This document shows, piece after piece, positions 6,374 through 6,848 of a DNA stretch of 6,848 nt. The stretch spans positions 32,759-39,606 of the forward strand of contig DGYJ01000020.1 in assembly GCA_002396665.1 (NCBI GenBank). Reading direction: 5' to 3'. Numbering within the stretch: position 1 is the stretch's first letter; every line of letters starts with the position of its first letter. A program made the translations under genes and the position numbers. The stretch is from Bdellovibrionaceae bacterium UBA5009 (GTDB taxonomy: Bacteria > Bdellovibrionota > Bdellovibrionia > Bdellovibrionales > Bdellovibrionaceae). The notes under the pieces were generated by a model, which did not search any database, was not told where the DNA came from, and saw only the letters and a program-made list of their open reading frames with translations.

Positions 6374-6601
6374 ATGAAAACAGAATCAAGAAAAGAAGAA
6401 CAAAAATTATTCGATCAAATTCATTTCGATTGCTGCCAATGTAAACTAGCACGTCGAAAAATTTCTGAAGCCATGAAACGTATCCGCGACTGGTTCAATA
6501 AAGAACTAAGAACTCCCGAGCCATTACCAAGAGAGTTCAATCTTTATGAGCCTCCGAGTGAAAAGGAATATATGAGGCATTTGTGGAATCGTTATTTATG
6601 A
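6374..6601 (+). CDS. Small hypothetical protein with a Cys cluster
   Basis: The 75-residue product is not recognised. It is strongly charged, predicted soluble, and has no signal peptide or membrane segment. Residues 18-23 read FDCCQC, giving Cys at 20, 21 and 23, followed by basic helix-like sequence KLARRKISEAMKRIRDWF (24-41) and a Pro-rich linker (47-61) before an aromatic end (YMRHLWNRYL). Three close cysteines could bind a metal, but one cluster alone does not define a known zinc finger. AAGGAG at 6359-6364 lies 9 bases before the ATG, a strong start signal. Its TGA overlaps the next ATG (ATGA at 6598-6601). The good Shine-Dalgarno and the coupled chain of small genes behind it support it as real. 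Confidence 0.65.
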   Translation: MKTESRKEEQKLFDQIHFDCCQCKLARRKISEAMKRIRDWFNKELRTPEPLPREFNLYEPPSEKEYMRHLWNRYL

Positions 6602-6753
6602 ACTTTGAATTGGAAAAGATCAGAAAGCTATTTCGTGAGTTTTATGGATACTTGCCAGTCACAGAGCTGGCGACAAATTGCGAACTAGTTTTTGAGATCG
6701 AAAGAATTGAGAAGCAACTTCGTCGGGTGATTGAAAATGAACCCGTGGCGTAA
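6598..6753 (+). CDS. Very small hypothetical protein, coupled to the previous gene
   Basis: An ATG inside the ATGA overlap opens a 51-codon frame ending at TAA 6751-6753. The product begins MNFELEKIRKLFREFYGYLP and continues with an acidic/basic helix-like segment (ELVFEIERIEKQLRRVIENE). It is charged and probably all-helical, with one Cys at residue 29. It has no strong ribosome binding site of its own, so it likely relies on translational coupling. No family recognised. Codon use and amino-acid mix resemble its neighbours, which supports coding, but the short length leaves real doubt. Confidence 0.5.
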   Translation: MNFELEKIRKLFREFYGYLPVTELATNCELVFEIERIEKQLRRVIENEPVA

Positions 6754-6848
6754 AAAGCAAAAACTAAATGAATTGGAAGGCTCGCTTGGAAAGCTATGGG
6801 AGACGCTTCCCTTAAATTTAAAATCCAATCAAGGAATTTGGAAAAGAC
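6737..6848 (+). CDS. Start of a further small coupled gene (partial)
   Basis: An ATG at 6737 in a different frame overlaps the preceding gene by 17 bases and stays open to the window end (37 codons plus one base). The product begins MNPWRKKQKLNELEGSLGKL and continues with WETLPLNLK. It is basic at the N-terminus, then amphipathic. The 3' end is not in the window, so neither size nor family can be judged. Only a weak ribosome binding site (GGGTGA, about 6 bases upstream) is seen. Its position in a chain of overlapping genes is the main support. Confidence 0.45.
   Translation, partial: MNPWRKKQKLNELEGSLGKLWETLPLNLKSNQGIWKR

Overview
The window is AT-rich Gram-negative DNA. Every supported gene lies on the + strand and the genes are tightly packed. 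The products are mostly envelope or signalling proteins: a periplasmic solute-binding protein, a membrane-bound hybrid histidine kinase, a GspC-like PDZ protein and a CsgG/FlgT-like lipoprotein. This mix, the low GC and an apparent TTG start are compatible with a predatory Bdellovibrionota bacterium (Bdellovibrio/Bacteriovorax type). That assignment is inference from gene style, not from a marker gene.

Positions 1-4400 look like one operon. It begins with the last 60 codons of an unrecognised protein. An exported family-5 (peptide/oligopeptide-type) substrate-binding protein follows, starting at a TTG 18 bp later. A YcaO-domain protein starts on the next base after its stop. A transmembrane hybrid histidine kinase follows with an ATGA overlap. 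No permease or ATPase, no azoline dehydrogenase or E1-like partner, and no DNA-binding response regulator lies between them. The combination of extracytoplasmic binder, YcaO enzyme and membrane sensor is the most distinctive part of the window. It could be a small sensing or peptide-handling system, but no function is proven.

Positions 4401-5139 hold a membrane-anchored protein whose C-terminus resembles the PDZ domain of the type II secretion protein GspC. It stops before the last strands of the fold, and an overlapping frame could supply them. A candidate promoter and an inverted repeat precede it. Positions 5140-6123 encode a probable outer-membrane lipoprotein whose second half resembles the CsgG/FlgT C-terminal region. 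It is preceded by a sequence close to the sigma-28 (FliA) consensus, which would give an almost leaderless transcript.

Positions 6124-6373 are an AT-rich intergenic region ending in a hairpin next to the ribosome binding site of a small gene. From 6374 to the window end, three very short overlapping genes (75 aa, 51 aa, at least 37 aa) form the start of an unrecognised small-protein operon. No tRNA, rRNA, CRISPR array, insertion sequence or long repeat was seen.
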